Below, in pieces: positions 10,668 to 18,460 of a stretch of 64,000 nucleotides of DNA. This DNA is from Acidocella aminolytica 101 = DSM 11237 (GTDB taxonomy: Bacteria > Pseudomonadota > Alphaproteobacteria > Acetobacterales > Acetobacteraceae): the NCBI RefSeq assembly GCF_900129125.1, contig NZ_FQVJ01000018.1, forward strand, positions 1 to 64,000, written 5' to 3'. The translations under genes were made by a program, and so were the position numbers. The first letter of the stretch is position 1. Every line of letters starts with the position of its first letter. The notes beneath the pieces are model-generated. The model did not search any database, had not been told where the DNA came from, and worked only from the letters and a program-made list of their open reading frames with translations.

Positions 10668-12650
10668 ATGGAGCCAGCCCCCCGGACAACCCGACTCAGC
10701 ATTTTGCTCCCCTATAAATTCGACATGGCCTTTACCTATGAGGCCGAGGCGCCGTTGGTGCCGGGTACGCTGGTGCGCGTGCCGCTGGGGCGCCGCACGG
10801 TTGTTGGGGCTGTGTGGGATGATCCGCCAGACCAGACCGTGAAAACACGCCCGGTGATGGAGGTGCTGGCTTTCCCACCTTTACCAGAGAGTTTGCGGAA
10901 GTTCATTGACTGGGTTGGGCATTATACGCTGGCCCCGCGCGGGGATGTGCTGGCATTGACGCTGAAGGAGAAGCTGCTGGAAACGCCCCTAAAACGGGCG
11001 AAGACCTTTGTTTTTGGCGGGGCCGATCCGATGCGGCCTGGCCCGTCTCTTTCAGTGATTCAGGAAAAAGCGGCGTCTTCCTTGCGCGAGTCGGTGGGGG
11101 CAGAGACATTTTCCGTCACATTGCTGGATGGTGTGACGGGGTCCGGCAAGACGGAGGTCTATCTGGAAGCCGTGGCGGAAGCGTTGCGGCGAAAGCGGCA
11201 GGTTCTGGTGCTGCTGCCGGAAATCGCGCTGTCCGTGCAAATGCTGGCGCGATTCGAGGCACGATTCGGAGTCCGGCCCGCCGTTTGGCATTCGGAGCTG
11301 ACACCCGCACAGCGGCGAGAGACCTTCCGCGCCGTGGCGCAAGGCCGGGCGGATGTGGTGGTGGGCGCGCGCTCGGCGCTGTTTCTGCCCTTTGCTGATC
11401 TTGGTCTCATCGTTGTGGATGAAGAGCATGAAACGTCCTTCAAGCAAGAGGACGGCGTGATGTATAACGCAAGGGATATGGCGGTGGTACGCGCTAAGCT
11501 CTGTGCCGCGCCCGTGCTGCTAGTGAGTGCCACGCCCAGCCTTGAAACCGCTGAAAATGCCGCTCAGGGGCGTTATCGCAAGCTGGATCTGCCCACCCGG
11601 CATGGCGGAGCGGCTTTGCCGCGCATGGAGGCGCTGGATATGCGGGATGCGCCGCCTGAGAGTGGCAAATTCCTGTCGCCTTTACTGGTAGTCGCGATGC
11701 GGCAGACTTTGGCGCGCGGGGAGCAGGCAATGCTGTTCCTCAACCGGCGGGGCTATGCGCCGCTGACCCTCTGCCGCACGTGTGGGCACCGGCTTTCCTG
11801 CCCCAACTGTTCGGCCTGGCTGGTGGAGCACCGCGCCTCGCCCCGGCTTTCCTGCCATCATTGCGGCTATTCCATGCAGCGCCCGCTGAAATGCCCGTTC
11901 TGCGAAGCGGAGGGAAGCTTTGTGCCGATCGGCCCCGGTGTGGAGCGCATCGCGGAGGAGGTGGCGGAACTATTCCCCGAAACCGAGACGCTGGTTATGG
12001 CCTCGGACGTAATTGAAGGCCCGGCCCAGGCGGCGGAGGCCGCCGCAAAAATTTCGGCGAGGGAAGTTGGCATCATCATCGGGACACAGATGGTGGCAAA
12101 AGGCTGGCATTTTCCGCATCTCACGCTGGTTGGGGTGGTGGATGCCGATCTTGGCCTCGCCGGCGGGGATCTACGGGCTGGTGAGCATACGGTGCAGATG
12201 CTGCATCAGGTGGCCGGACGCGCCGGGAGGGCGGAAGCGCCAGGGCGGGTGCTGCTGCAAAGCTACGAGCCGGAGCATCCAGTTATCCAGGCGCTTCTTT
12301 CGGGGGATTTGCCTGCATTTTTGGAGCAGGAGGCGGCCATTCGCCGCCCCGGCCACTGGCCGCCTTTCGGGCGATTGGCGGCGCTGATTGTGAGCGCAGT
12401 GGATGAACGCCTGGCCGACCAGATTGCCCGCGCCCTGGCCCGCGCCGCGCCGCGTATTCAGGGCGTGGAGGTTTTGGGTCCGGCGCCAGCACCCATCGCG
12501 CTGCTGCGGGGGCGGCACAGGCGGCGCTTATTGTTGAAAACCCGGCGGGACATTGCCGTGCAACCCTTGCTGCGTGCCTGGCTAGCGCAGGTGGCGGTGC
12601 CCCGCCAAGTGAAGCTGGATGTGGATGTGGACCCGATTTCATTCATGTAA
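10668..12650 (+). CDS. priA: Primosomal protein N' (replication restart helicase)
   Basis: PriA reloads the replisome at stalled forks. The start ATG at 10668 (MEPAPRTTRLSILL) is chosen because the open frame upstream is antisense to tal and has no PriA homology. The 660 residues comprise a 3'-DNA-binding N-terminal domain, helicase Walker A GVTGSGKT near 154-161, DEEH at 251-254, a zinc-binding insert from C369 to about C408 (four CxxC pairs), and a helicase C lobe with GTQMVAKGWHFP and QVAGRAGR. The Walker lysine is about 70 residues nearer the N-terminus than in the E. coli protein, so the winged-helix segment looks reduced. It stands alone between tal and an MscS gene. Confidence 0.93.
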   Translation: MEPAPRTTRLSILLPYKFDMAFTYEAEAPLVPGTLVRVPLGRRTVVGAVWDDPPDQTVKTRPVMEVLAFPPLPESLRKFIDWVGHYTLAPRGDVLALTLKEKLLETPLKRAKTFVFGGADPMRPGPSLSVIQEKAASSLRESVGAETFSVTLLDGVTGSGKTEVYLEAVAEALRRKRQVLVLLPEIALSVQMLARFEARFGVRPAVWHSELTPAQRRETFRAVAQGRADVVVGARSALFLPFADLGLIVVDEEHETSFKQEDGVMYNARDMAVVRAKLCAAPVLLVSATPSLETAENAAQGRYRKLDLPTRHGGAALPRMEALDMRDAPPESGKFLSPLLVVAMRQTLARGEQAMLFLNRRGYAPLTLCRTCGHRLSCPNCSAWLVEHRASPRLSCHHCGYSMQRPLKCPFCEAEGSFVPIGPGVERIAEEVAELFPETETLVMASDVIEGPAQAAEAAAKISAREVGIIIGTQMVAKGWHFPHLTLVGVVDADLGLAGGDLRAGEHTVQMLHQVAGRAGRAEAPGRVLLQSYEPEHPVIQALLSGDLPAFLEQEAAIRRPGHWPPFGRLAALIVSAVDERLADQIARALARAAPRIQGVEVLGPAPAPIALLRGRHRRRLLLKTRRDIAVQPLLRAWLAQVAVPRQVKLDVDVDPISFM

Positions 12651-12728
12651 GTTAAAAAATGTTCATTATTATAAGGGTTCAAACCAGGGGTTCAGCGGCT
12701 AATTCGGATTCACCGGACATGATCAACC

Positions 12729-13820
12729 GTGGAGACGCTGTCCTTGATCGATCACGCGCGGGCTTTGGGAAGCTGGATTTATCACGCCATTCCTGACTGG
12801 GTGACAGGCACGGTTTTGCTGACCGGGGCGGCGTTGGTCGCAGCTTCTCTTTGTAATTGGGTGATTGGCGCTCTTTCACGGCGGGCGGCGCGTTATGGCG
12901 ATGTAGCCGCAAAGCTGGCGGCTCGCTGCAAAGGGCCCATCTGCGCCCTGCTGGTTCTGGCAGCGGTCAGCGCTGTACTGCCGGTCGCGCCTTTGCCGGG
13001 TAGCTTTGCGTATCTGATTGGACATGGGCTGGCGGCCACCCTGGTGCTGGTACTGGGCTGGAGCGCGATGAACGCGGTTGACCTGTTCGCGGATATTTAT
13101 GTGTCGCGCATCCGTTTTGAAGATGACAGTAATAATCTGCAGGCGCGCAAACACGTCACGCAGATCAATATTCTTCGCACTGCGATGCGCACGCTGCTGT
13201 TGGTCATGACCATCGCCTTGGCGCTGATGACCAGCAGTTCCGTGCGCCAATATGGCGTCAGCCTGTTTGCCTCGGCCGGTGCGGCGGGATTGATTGTTGG
13301 CTTGGCGGCGCGGCCACTGTTGAGCAACCTGCTGGCAGGCATCCAGATTGCACTCACTCAGCCAATCCGGTTGGAGGATTCAGTGGTTGTGCAGGGGGAG
13401 TGGGGGTGGATTGAGCGGATCGGCAGCACCTATGTCGTCATCCGTATCTGGGATTTGCGACGGATGATTGTGCCGCTCTCTTATTTCATCGAGCAGCCTT
13501 TTCAGAACTGGACCCATTCCTCGGCTGATCTGCTGGGCACGGTTATGCTGTATGTGGATTACAACGTGCCGGTCGCGAAAGTGCGCGAAAAGCTGCGTGA
13601 GGTCGTGGCGGGGAATCCGAAATGGGACGGCAAGGTGGCGGGTGTGCAGGTGACGGACTTACCCAATGCCAGCGTGGAATTGCGCCTGCTGATGAGTGCC
13701 CGTAATGCCGGGGTGCTGTGGGATTTGCGCTGCGACGTGCGTGAGGCGATGATCACTTGGCTGGCGCGGGAGTACCCTGATTCCTTGTCTAGGCGGCGGC
13801 TGGAGATGGTGGCGTCTTAG
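12729..13820 (+). CDS. MscS-family mechanosensitive channel
   Basis: The 363-residue inner-membrane protein should open under membrane tension to release solutes after osmotic downshock. Four or five hydrophobic segments precede the pore-lining helix, seen as LFASAGAAGLIVGLAARPLLSNLLAG with the alternating Gly/Ala of MscS TM3. The beta domain follows (QPIRLEDSVVVQGEWGWIERIGSTYVVIRIWDLRR, VPLSYFIEQPFQNWT). The start is a GTG at 12729; a nearby ATG at 12719 is out of frame. The ribosome-binding site is weak. Its stop overlaps the stop of the convergent ATP-grasp gene. A second, smaller MscS gene lies at 31193-32044. Confidence 0.88.
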   Translation: METLSLIDHARALGSWIYHAIPDWVTGTVLLTGAALVAASLCNWVIGALSRRAARYGDVAAKLAARCKGPICALLVLAAVSAVLPVAPLPGSFAYLIGHGLAATLVLVLGWSAMNAVDLFADIYVSRIRFEDDSNNLQARKHVTQINILRTAMRTLLLVMTIALALMTSSSVRQYGVSLFASAGAAGLIVGLAARPLLSNLLAGIQIALTQPIRLEDSVVVQGEWGWIERIGSTYVVIRIWDLRRMIVPLSYFIEQPFQNWTHSSADLLGTVMLYVDYNVPVAKVREKLREVVAGNPKWDGKVAGVQVTDLPNASVELRLLMSARNAGVLWDLRCDVREAMITWLAREYPDSLSRRRLEMVAS

Positions 13821-14926
13821 TCGTTCGTCGGATAGGCGCGCATTAACCGCTTCTGGTGCTGCCAGAGTGCCAGAAGCTTGAGCGGGCCGATCGGCTTTAA
13901 ACCGGTTTTGCGGAACGCCGCGCCGATGCGGAAAGATTCGCCATAATGAAAGAACTGGTCCTTGTAGGCGCGGGACAGCGTCATTTCCGGGTCCCAGATA
14001 TGGGTTGCCTCGGACCCTGAGCCGTTAAATTCGATAATCTTGAAATCCCGCCCTTCACGCAGCGCGTCCAGGTCCCGGTAGCGCAGGTCGATACGGGAGA
14101 AGTACACGCCCGGCATGGCCTGCATGATCTCGTCGATCCGCGCGCTAAGGGCCGGGGTAACAACAGAAAGGCCATCCTTGAAAGTTGAGCCACGGCAATG
14201 GTTGCCGACGAAAACCAGCTCTACCCGCTCACCAAGGCTGGGTATTTTGGCGGCTTTGGGGCCGAGTTTGGGGAGCAGCAGATGAGAGATGGCGTTCAGC
14301 CGGTCATCGGCGGCGATCAGCTCTTTCACATTCCAGCGGCCATCTCCCACCACCACGGGCGGGTATTTCAGCGTGACGGAGGTGATGCGGCCGGTCTTCT
14401 CGCCAGGGTGACGGATGTAGAAAATACCGGCTTCACCCTCATAAGAGATAAGGGCTTGCAACTGCAGCTCAGCTCCGCGCGGGAAGCCGCTCAGATAAGC
14501 GGCAAGCTGGGCTTCATCCCGCACCACTCGCACGCCGACGCCATTGCAACTCATGTCCGGTTTGGCTACCACGGGAAAGTTCAGCCCGGCGCGCTGCATC
14601 GCCGCCAGAGCACGACCCAGATCATCCCCATCCACATGCCCAGAAACGCTGAGGCCGATATAATCCGCCACCCAGGCGCGCGCCGCCGGACCGGCCAGGC
14701 CGAGGATCGCGTTTTTAGACTCGCCGCAAATGCCGCCCGCATTGATCCGTGGATTGGCCAGAGAGGGCAGGGTTATGCTGCGATAGCGGATGGCATTGTA
14801 AGTCCAGAACGCCACGACAGGGGCGTAAAATAGCCAGTCCGGCCAGAATTCAAAGAAGGAAACAGGGCTCTTCTGGGCGGGCCGCTTGAGTTTACCAATG
14901 GTCCCGGCCAGGGATGTGCCGCTCAT
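13817..14926 (-). CDS. ATP-grasp enzyme with an N-terminal membrane-like segment
   Basis: The 369-residue protein has an ATP-grasp fold, which couples a carboxylate to an amine or similar nucleophile using ATP. The glycine-rich nucleotide loop is AKPDMSCNGVGVRVV (about 121-135), and the metal-binding strand is FKIIEFNGSGSE with E299 and N301, preceded by SRIDLRY with D280. A hydrophobic aromatic stretch at about 29-46 (WPDWLFYAPVVAFWTYNAI) suggests membrane attachment. The start ATG at 14926 overlaps the dedA stop as ATGA, so the pair is translationally coupled; a longer frame upstream lies inside dedA. The substrate is unknown. The position after dacA and dedA points to cell-envelope work. 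It resembles D-Ala-D-Ala ligase-like proteins only in fold. Confidence 0.72.
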   Translation of the reverse strand: MSGTSLAGTIGKLKRPAQKSPVSFFEFWPDWLFYAPVVAFWTYNAIRYRSITLPSLANPRINAGGICGESKNAILGLAGPAARAWVADYIGLSVSGHVDGDDLGRALAAMQRAGLNFPVVAKPDMSCNGVGVRVVRDEAQLAAYLSGFPRGAELQLQALISYEGEAGIFYIRHPGEKTGRITSVTLKYPPVVVGDGRWNVKELIAADDRLNAISHLLLPKLGPKAAKIPSLGERVELVFVGNHCRGSTFKDGLSVVTPALSARIDEIMQAMPGVYFSRIDLRYRDLDALREGRDFKIIEFNGSGSEATHIWDPEMTLSRAYKDQFFHYGESFRIGAAFRKTGLKPIGPLKLLALWQHQKRLMRAYPTND

Positions 14927-15510
14927 TTCGATGTCCTCTTGTTGTAGAGTTTCGTCGCCAGGCGGCCAACGAGGATGATAATGACCAGGAATACCGCAAG
15001 CCCAGCCCAGCGCCAAATTCCGAGATAATGCGCCATCAGCACGCCCAGGCGAAGGCTGATGAAAAACAGCCCCGTGGTCCAGATCAGCGTGGCGAGAATG
15101 GCCGCCAGAGCGAAATGCAGGAAAGGTGCGTGCAGAAAGCCGAGCGTGGTGTAGGTCGGCAGGCGCAGCCCCGGTACAAAGCGACTGACCAGAACCAGCG
15201 GGATGACTTTTCCCCTGACCCAGCCATGCCCGATATCACGCCGTTGTTGGGGCACTAGCTTTTTGGCCCAGCTATGGGTGGCTGAAAGCCTGCCGAGCCC
15301 GTACAGGCCAAGATCGCCCAGCACAATTCCAGCGTAAAGCGAACATAAGGCCAGCGGCAAGGAGAGCGCACCGGAGGCAACCTGCATGGCTGCAAGCAGG
15401 GTCGCCGCATCTTCCAGGATGAATGTGCCGGAGATGATGGCCGCTGCCTGAAGGGACTTGGCCCCTAGTGTGGCAGCCGCGATGGCGGTGAAGAAGCTAG
15501 AGAGCGGCAT
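14923..15510 (-). CDS. DedA family membrane protein
   Basis: The 195-residue polytopic protein belongs to the DedA/VTT family. Members act in membrane homeostasis, and some flip undecaprenyl phosphate or phospholipids. Visible features are the amphipathic re-entrant region (FILEDAATLLAAMQ), the G-x-x-x-G-x-x-x-G pattern in GIVLGDLGLYGLGRL, and the conserved arginine motif VSRFVPGLRLPTYTTLGFL. About five membrane segments are present. It sits between dacA (62 bp upstream on the same strand) and the ATP-grasp gene, with which its stop codon overlaps by four bases. Confidence 0.85.
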   Translation of the reverse strand: MPLSSFFTAIAAATLGAKSLQAAAIISGTFILEDAATLLAAMQVASGALSLPLALCSLYAGIVLGDLGLYGLGRLSATHSWAKKLVPQQRRDIGHGWVRGKVIPLVLVSRFVPGLRLPTYTTLGFLHAPFLHFALAAILATLIWTTGLFFISLRLGVLMAHYLGIWRWAGLAVFLVIIILVGRLATKLYNKRTSK

Positions 15511-15572
15511 GTTGGCGCCCCATACCCCCGATCCGGGCTGAGGCCAACCTTATGCACATCACGCTTTGCGGA

Positions 15573-16856
15573 TCAGGTGCCTTCCGATGTGTCGAGCATC
15601 GCCAGATGGTCGGCATCCATCCGCAGAACATCGCACTGACGGCCGTGCGCGTTCATCGCATGACAGGTGTCGTGCGCGCCGTCATGGGTCAGTCCGGTGA
15701 GCTGAGCCAGCCAGAGATCCTTGCCGTGGCGATGCACATGCTCAATCTGAGCAATGCCGCGTCCGTGCAGCCGGCGAGCCTTCAGCGCCGCATAGCGGGC
15801 GTTGGTTTTGTAATAATACAACCCAAGCTGGGCCACCCATTGCTTGCCTGCGGCTTGCTCATGCCGGGGAGAGTCGGGTAGGGCGGTGACATGCTCAGGC
15901 GTACGGCTGGCAACTGTTTCCACCTCCGGCCGGGCTGGCATGATATCCGGGCTGGCCGGGTGGTTGGCGGCCTCCACCATGGCGTGGGTCATGGGTACAT
16001 GGCCGCCGAATCCATGGTCCAGCATCGCGGTCATTTGCGTGTAGGCAGTGCCCCAGCTTGGCTCATGCAGAACCACGCCGATCAATTCCCGGCCGTGGCG
16101 GTTGGCGGTGGTGATGAGGTTGTGCCGGGCGAGATTGGTATAGCCAGTCTTCATGCCGGTAGCTCCGGCATAGCTCTTGAGCATACCATTATTACTAAAG
16201 ATTGTCCGGCCACGGAACTGGAAGGAAGTGACCTCAAAAAAATCCTGGAACTGCGGATAGTCGCACAAGATGTTACGGGTCAGCATGGAAAGGTCGCGCG
16301 CGGTGGTAACCTGGTACGGGCTGGGTAGGCCGGAAGGGTTGGTGAAACGCGTCCGGCCCATGCCGAGGACATGGGCGCGCTCGTTCATCATGTGGGCAAA
16401 ACGGGTCAGGGAGCCGTGGCCGAGATATTGCCCGAGCGCCGTCGCGGCGTCGTTCGCGGACATGGTGGTCATCGCCAGGATGGCATCCCGCACGGTGATG
16501 TTCTCACCCGGGCGCAGCCCCAATTTCACCGGCTCAACCGAGGCCGCCTGCGAGGAGATAGGAATCCTTGTGTCCAGCGTCATCTGATGGGTAACGAGCG
16601 CTTGAAAAGCAAGGTCCAACGTCATCAGCTTGGTCAGAGACGCCGGATAGCGCGAGACGTCTTCGTCATGGGCGGAAATGATTTTGCCGGTGCGGGCATC
16701 AACCAGGATTGAGCTGATGCCGGGCGACGTGGGACCAGACGCGGCATGGTGGTAACGGTGCTCGTTGGCGGAGGCAGGCAAAGGTACGAGCGCCCCAGCC
16801 ACGTACATTCCGGCAATGGCCAACATGGCCAAGCGACCTTTGCTCCTCACCTGCAT
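15573..16856 (-). CDS. D-alanyl-D-alanine carboxypeptidase (PBP5/DacA-like)
   Basis: The enzyme trims the terminal D-alanine from peptidoglycan stem peptides in the periplasm. From the ATG at 16856 (GGAAGACGAGG upstream) the 427-residue protein has a signal peptide ending near LPASANE. The three penicillin-binding motifs are SLTK with catalytic S73 and K76, SAN at 133-135, and KTG at 236-238. After the transpeptidase-like domain, a linker leads to a C-terminal module (KQWVAQLGLYYYKTNARYAALKA...) that resembles a SPOR-type peptidoglycan-binding domain. An upstream in-frame start at 16928 exists but would spoil the signal peptide. It is the likely first gene of a dacA-dedA-ATP-grasp run. Confidence 0.88.
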   Translation of the reverse strand: MQVRSKGRLAMLAIAGMYVAGALVPLPASANEHRYHHAASGPTSPGISSILVDARTGKIISAHDEDVSRYPASLTKLMTLDLAFQALVTHQMTLDTRIPISSQAASVEPVKLGLRPGENITVRDAILAMTTMSANDAATALGQYLGHGSLTRFAHMMNERAHVLGMGRTRFTNPSGLPSPYQVTTARDLSMLTRNILCDYPQFQDFFEVTSFQFRGRTIFSNNGMLKSYAGATGMKTGYTNLARHNLITTANRHGRELIGVVLHEPSWGTAYTQMTAMLDHGFGGHVPMTHAMVEAANHPASPDIMPARPEVETVASRTPEHVTALPDSPRHEQAAGKQWVAQLGLYYYKTNARYAALKARRLHGRGIAQIEHVHRHGKDLWLAQLTGLTHDGAHDTCHAMNAHGRQCDVLRMDADHLAMLDTSEGT

Positions 16857-17181
16857 GCCTCGTCTTCCCAGTTTGACTCTTGATTGTTGTAATCGCCAAA
16901 AGTACGGCCTGTCCAGGGATAAACGCAAAACTTAACGAGGAAAGACTTAAAAACTGAAAGGCTTATCCCCATTGCTTCAGGGATGCACGGGGGGGCTGAC
17001 GCGCGGAGCCGTGCAAAGGGGCGATTCCGGCACTTAAAAGCTTTTTGTGCGACGCACAAAAATAGCTTGACGTTGCACTCTCAGTTTGACTAAAAGGAAA
17101 TTGCTGCGCTGCGGAAAAACACCGCGTGCTCGACGGTTGGAGCTGTGCAGTGATCGTCACCATTACGGGAGCCAAACCCAG
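16857..17181. other. 325 bp intergenic region between dacA and the phasin gene
   Basis: This divergent gap holds no convincing gene. It contains the 9-bp-arm palindrome at 17042-17062 and, directly after it, a possible sigma-70 promoter for the phasin: TTGACG at 17067-17072 and TAAAAG at 17091-17096. The long phasin leader of roughly 80 bases after that shows no recognised riboswitch. The left half should carry the dacA promoter, but I cannot place it. Confidence 0.5.
17042..17062. promoter_or_regulatory. Perfect palindrome at the phasin promoter (candidate operator)
   Basis: TTTTTGTGC and GCACAAAAA are perfect 9-bp inverted repeats separated by GAC. The right arm ends four bases before a TTGACG that fits a -35 element. 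A dimeric repressor here would control the phasin gene. The core TGC-N3-GCA is the pattern I recall for PhaR, which senses polyhydroxybutyrate and represses phasins in alphaproteobacteria. The dyad is seen directly; the PhaR assignment is inference. Confidence 0.5.
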
Positions 17182-17712
17182 ATGAGCGCCACCAAAGCCA
17201 AAACCGCCGCCGCCGAAACTGCGGCCTCCACCATTGAAAACGCGACCGATGCGTCCGTGAAGTCCTTTGAAAAGTCCCTGTCCGCCGTGCGCGAAGGGAT
17301 CGAGAAGGCGACCAAGGGCATGGAAACTTCCCAGGCCAAGATTAAAGAAGGTGTTGAGAAAGCCATGAAGACCTCTGAAGAGTTTCTGGCTTTCAGCCAG
17401 GGCAACATGGAAGCCTTCGTGAAGGCGTCCCAGATTTATGCTGCCGGGTTCCAGGACATTTCCAAGAATGTCGCTGCCTCTTCCAAGGCTTCCATTGAGG
17501 ACTCTGTCGCGTTCGGCAAGTCCCTGATGGGCGTGAAGTCGGTGAAGGAAGCATTCGACCTGCAGACCGGCTATGCCAAGGCGTCCATCGAGAAGGCCGT
17601 GGCCGAGAGTAACAAATTCGCCGATGCGTCCGTGAAGCTGGCTGAAGAAGCCATCGCGCCGCTGACCGCCCGCATCACCATGGCTGTCGAGACCTTCGGC
17701 AAGGCCCGCTAA
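17182..17712 (+). CDS. Phasin family protein
   Basis: Phasins coat polyhydroxyalkanoate granules and set their size and number. The 176-residue protein is almost all amphipathic helix, rich in Ala, Lys, Glu and Ser, with the family pattern NMEAFVKASQIYAAGFQDI and YAKASIEKAVAESNKFADASVKLAEEAIAPL. The start ATG at 17182 has GGAG ten bases upstream; the frame is open further upstream but lacks phasin sequence. It is a single-gene unit with a palindromic candidate operator before it and two hairpins after it. Its presence implies that the cell stores polyhydroxyalkanoate. Confidence 0.9.
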   Translation: MSATKAKTAAAETAASTIENATDASVKSFEKSLSAVREGIEKATKGMETSQAKIKEGVEKAMKTSEEFLAFSQGNMEAFVKASQIYAAGFQDISKNVAASSKASIEDSVAFGKSLMGVKSVKEAFDLQTGYAKASIEKAVAESNKFADASVKLAEEAIAPLTARITMAVETFGKAR

Positions 17713-17728
17713 GGGGTTCTAATTCCGC

Positions 17729-17786
17729 GGTCTCTTTTGAGACCCATATACGAAAAGGTCGGCTCCTGGTGGGGCCGGCCTTTTTT
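17729..17786 (+). terminator. Tandem hairpins ending the phasin transcript
   Basis: A perfect 6-bp hairpin (GGTCTC-TTTT-GAGACC, 17729-17744) is followed by a 10-bp stem with two G-U pairs (17757-17780, loop TGGT) and six Ts. The second is a classical intrinsic terminator; the first may be a helper. Confidence 0.85.
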
Positions 17787-17980
17787 AATGTCTGGGTTAT
17801 GTTTGGAAAGCCTCTGTTTTCCAGATCATGTTTTTAATGATTTCAGAGAAAACGCTCTTTCATCGCAGGGCTTGCTTTCGATATGCTTTGCTACAAGTTT
17901 GAGTCAAAATACCGCTTCCCTTGGGGTGGGCCGGCTGTTCCTATTAGGGCGGCGGTGTTTGCTGAAGGTGTTCGATAGAG

Positions 17981-18310
17981 ATGAGTGAGAACGACAAACA
18001 TAAGGGGTCAGAGGGGCCGAATGCTGGCGTGGTGGCAAAACCGCGCCCCAAAACGCGGAAGCCCACGATGTATAAAGTCCTTATGCTTAACGATGATTAC
18101 ACGCCGATGGAGTTCGTCGTGCATGTTCTGGAACGGTTTTTCCAGAAATCACGCGAGCAGGCGACGCAGATTATGCTGCATGTCCATCGGCGCGGCGTTG
18201 GGGTGTGTGGGGTTTATACCTACGAGGTGGCAGAAACCAAGGTAACCCAGGTGATGGACCTCGCACGGCAGAATCAGCACCCGCTACAATGCACGATTGA
18301 GAAAGAATGA
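17981..18310 (+). CDS. clpS: ATP-dependent Clp protease adaptor ClpS
   Basis: ClpS delivers N-degron substrates to ClpAP. The 109-residue protein has a disordered polar N-terminal tail (about 1-28), which is needed to engage ClpA. The folded core contains [24 protein letters not shown], with the Asn-Asp residues that bind the substrate alpha-amino group, then [24 protein letters not shown]. The ATG at 17981 follows GATAGAG. clpA starts 150 bp downstream on the same strand, so the two form the usual adaptor-unfoldase pair. Confidence 0.95.
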   Translation: MSENDKHKGSEGPNAGVVAKPRPKTRKPTMYKVLMLNDDYTPMEFVVHVLERFFQKSREQATQIMLHVHRRGVGVCGVYTYEVAETKVTQVMDLARQNQHPLQCTIEKE

Positions 18311-18460
18311 GATTTTATTTTACGATCCAAGACCCATCTAAACTGTTAGACCTTGACGACATGCTGATGGGCAAGGTCGTAAATATGCCAGCCGGGCAGG
18401 CAGATACAATGTCCGGATTTAAGAGCGCCGGGTTTCGGCGTGAAGGAACGGTTTGAATCC

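Noticed and set aside
13820-15016. Longer start for the ATP-grasp protein at 15016
   Set aside because: The extra 30 residues lie inside dedA and are not hydrophobic or conserved; the ATGA overlap at 14926 is the standard coupling.
17737-17988. Small open frame between phasin and clpS
   Set aside because: It contains the phasin terminator and has an odd composition; there is no ribosome-binding site.
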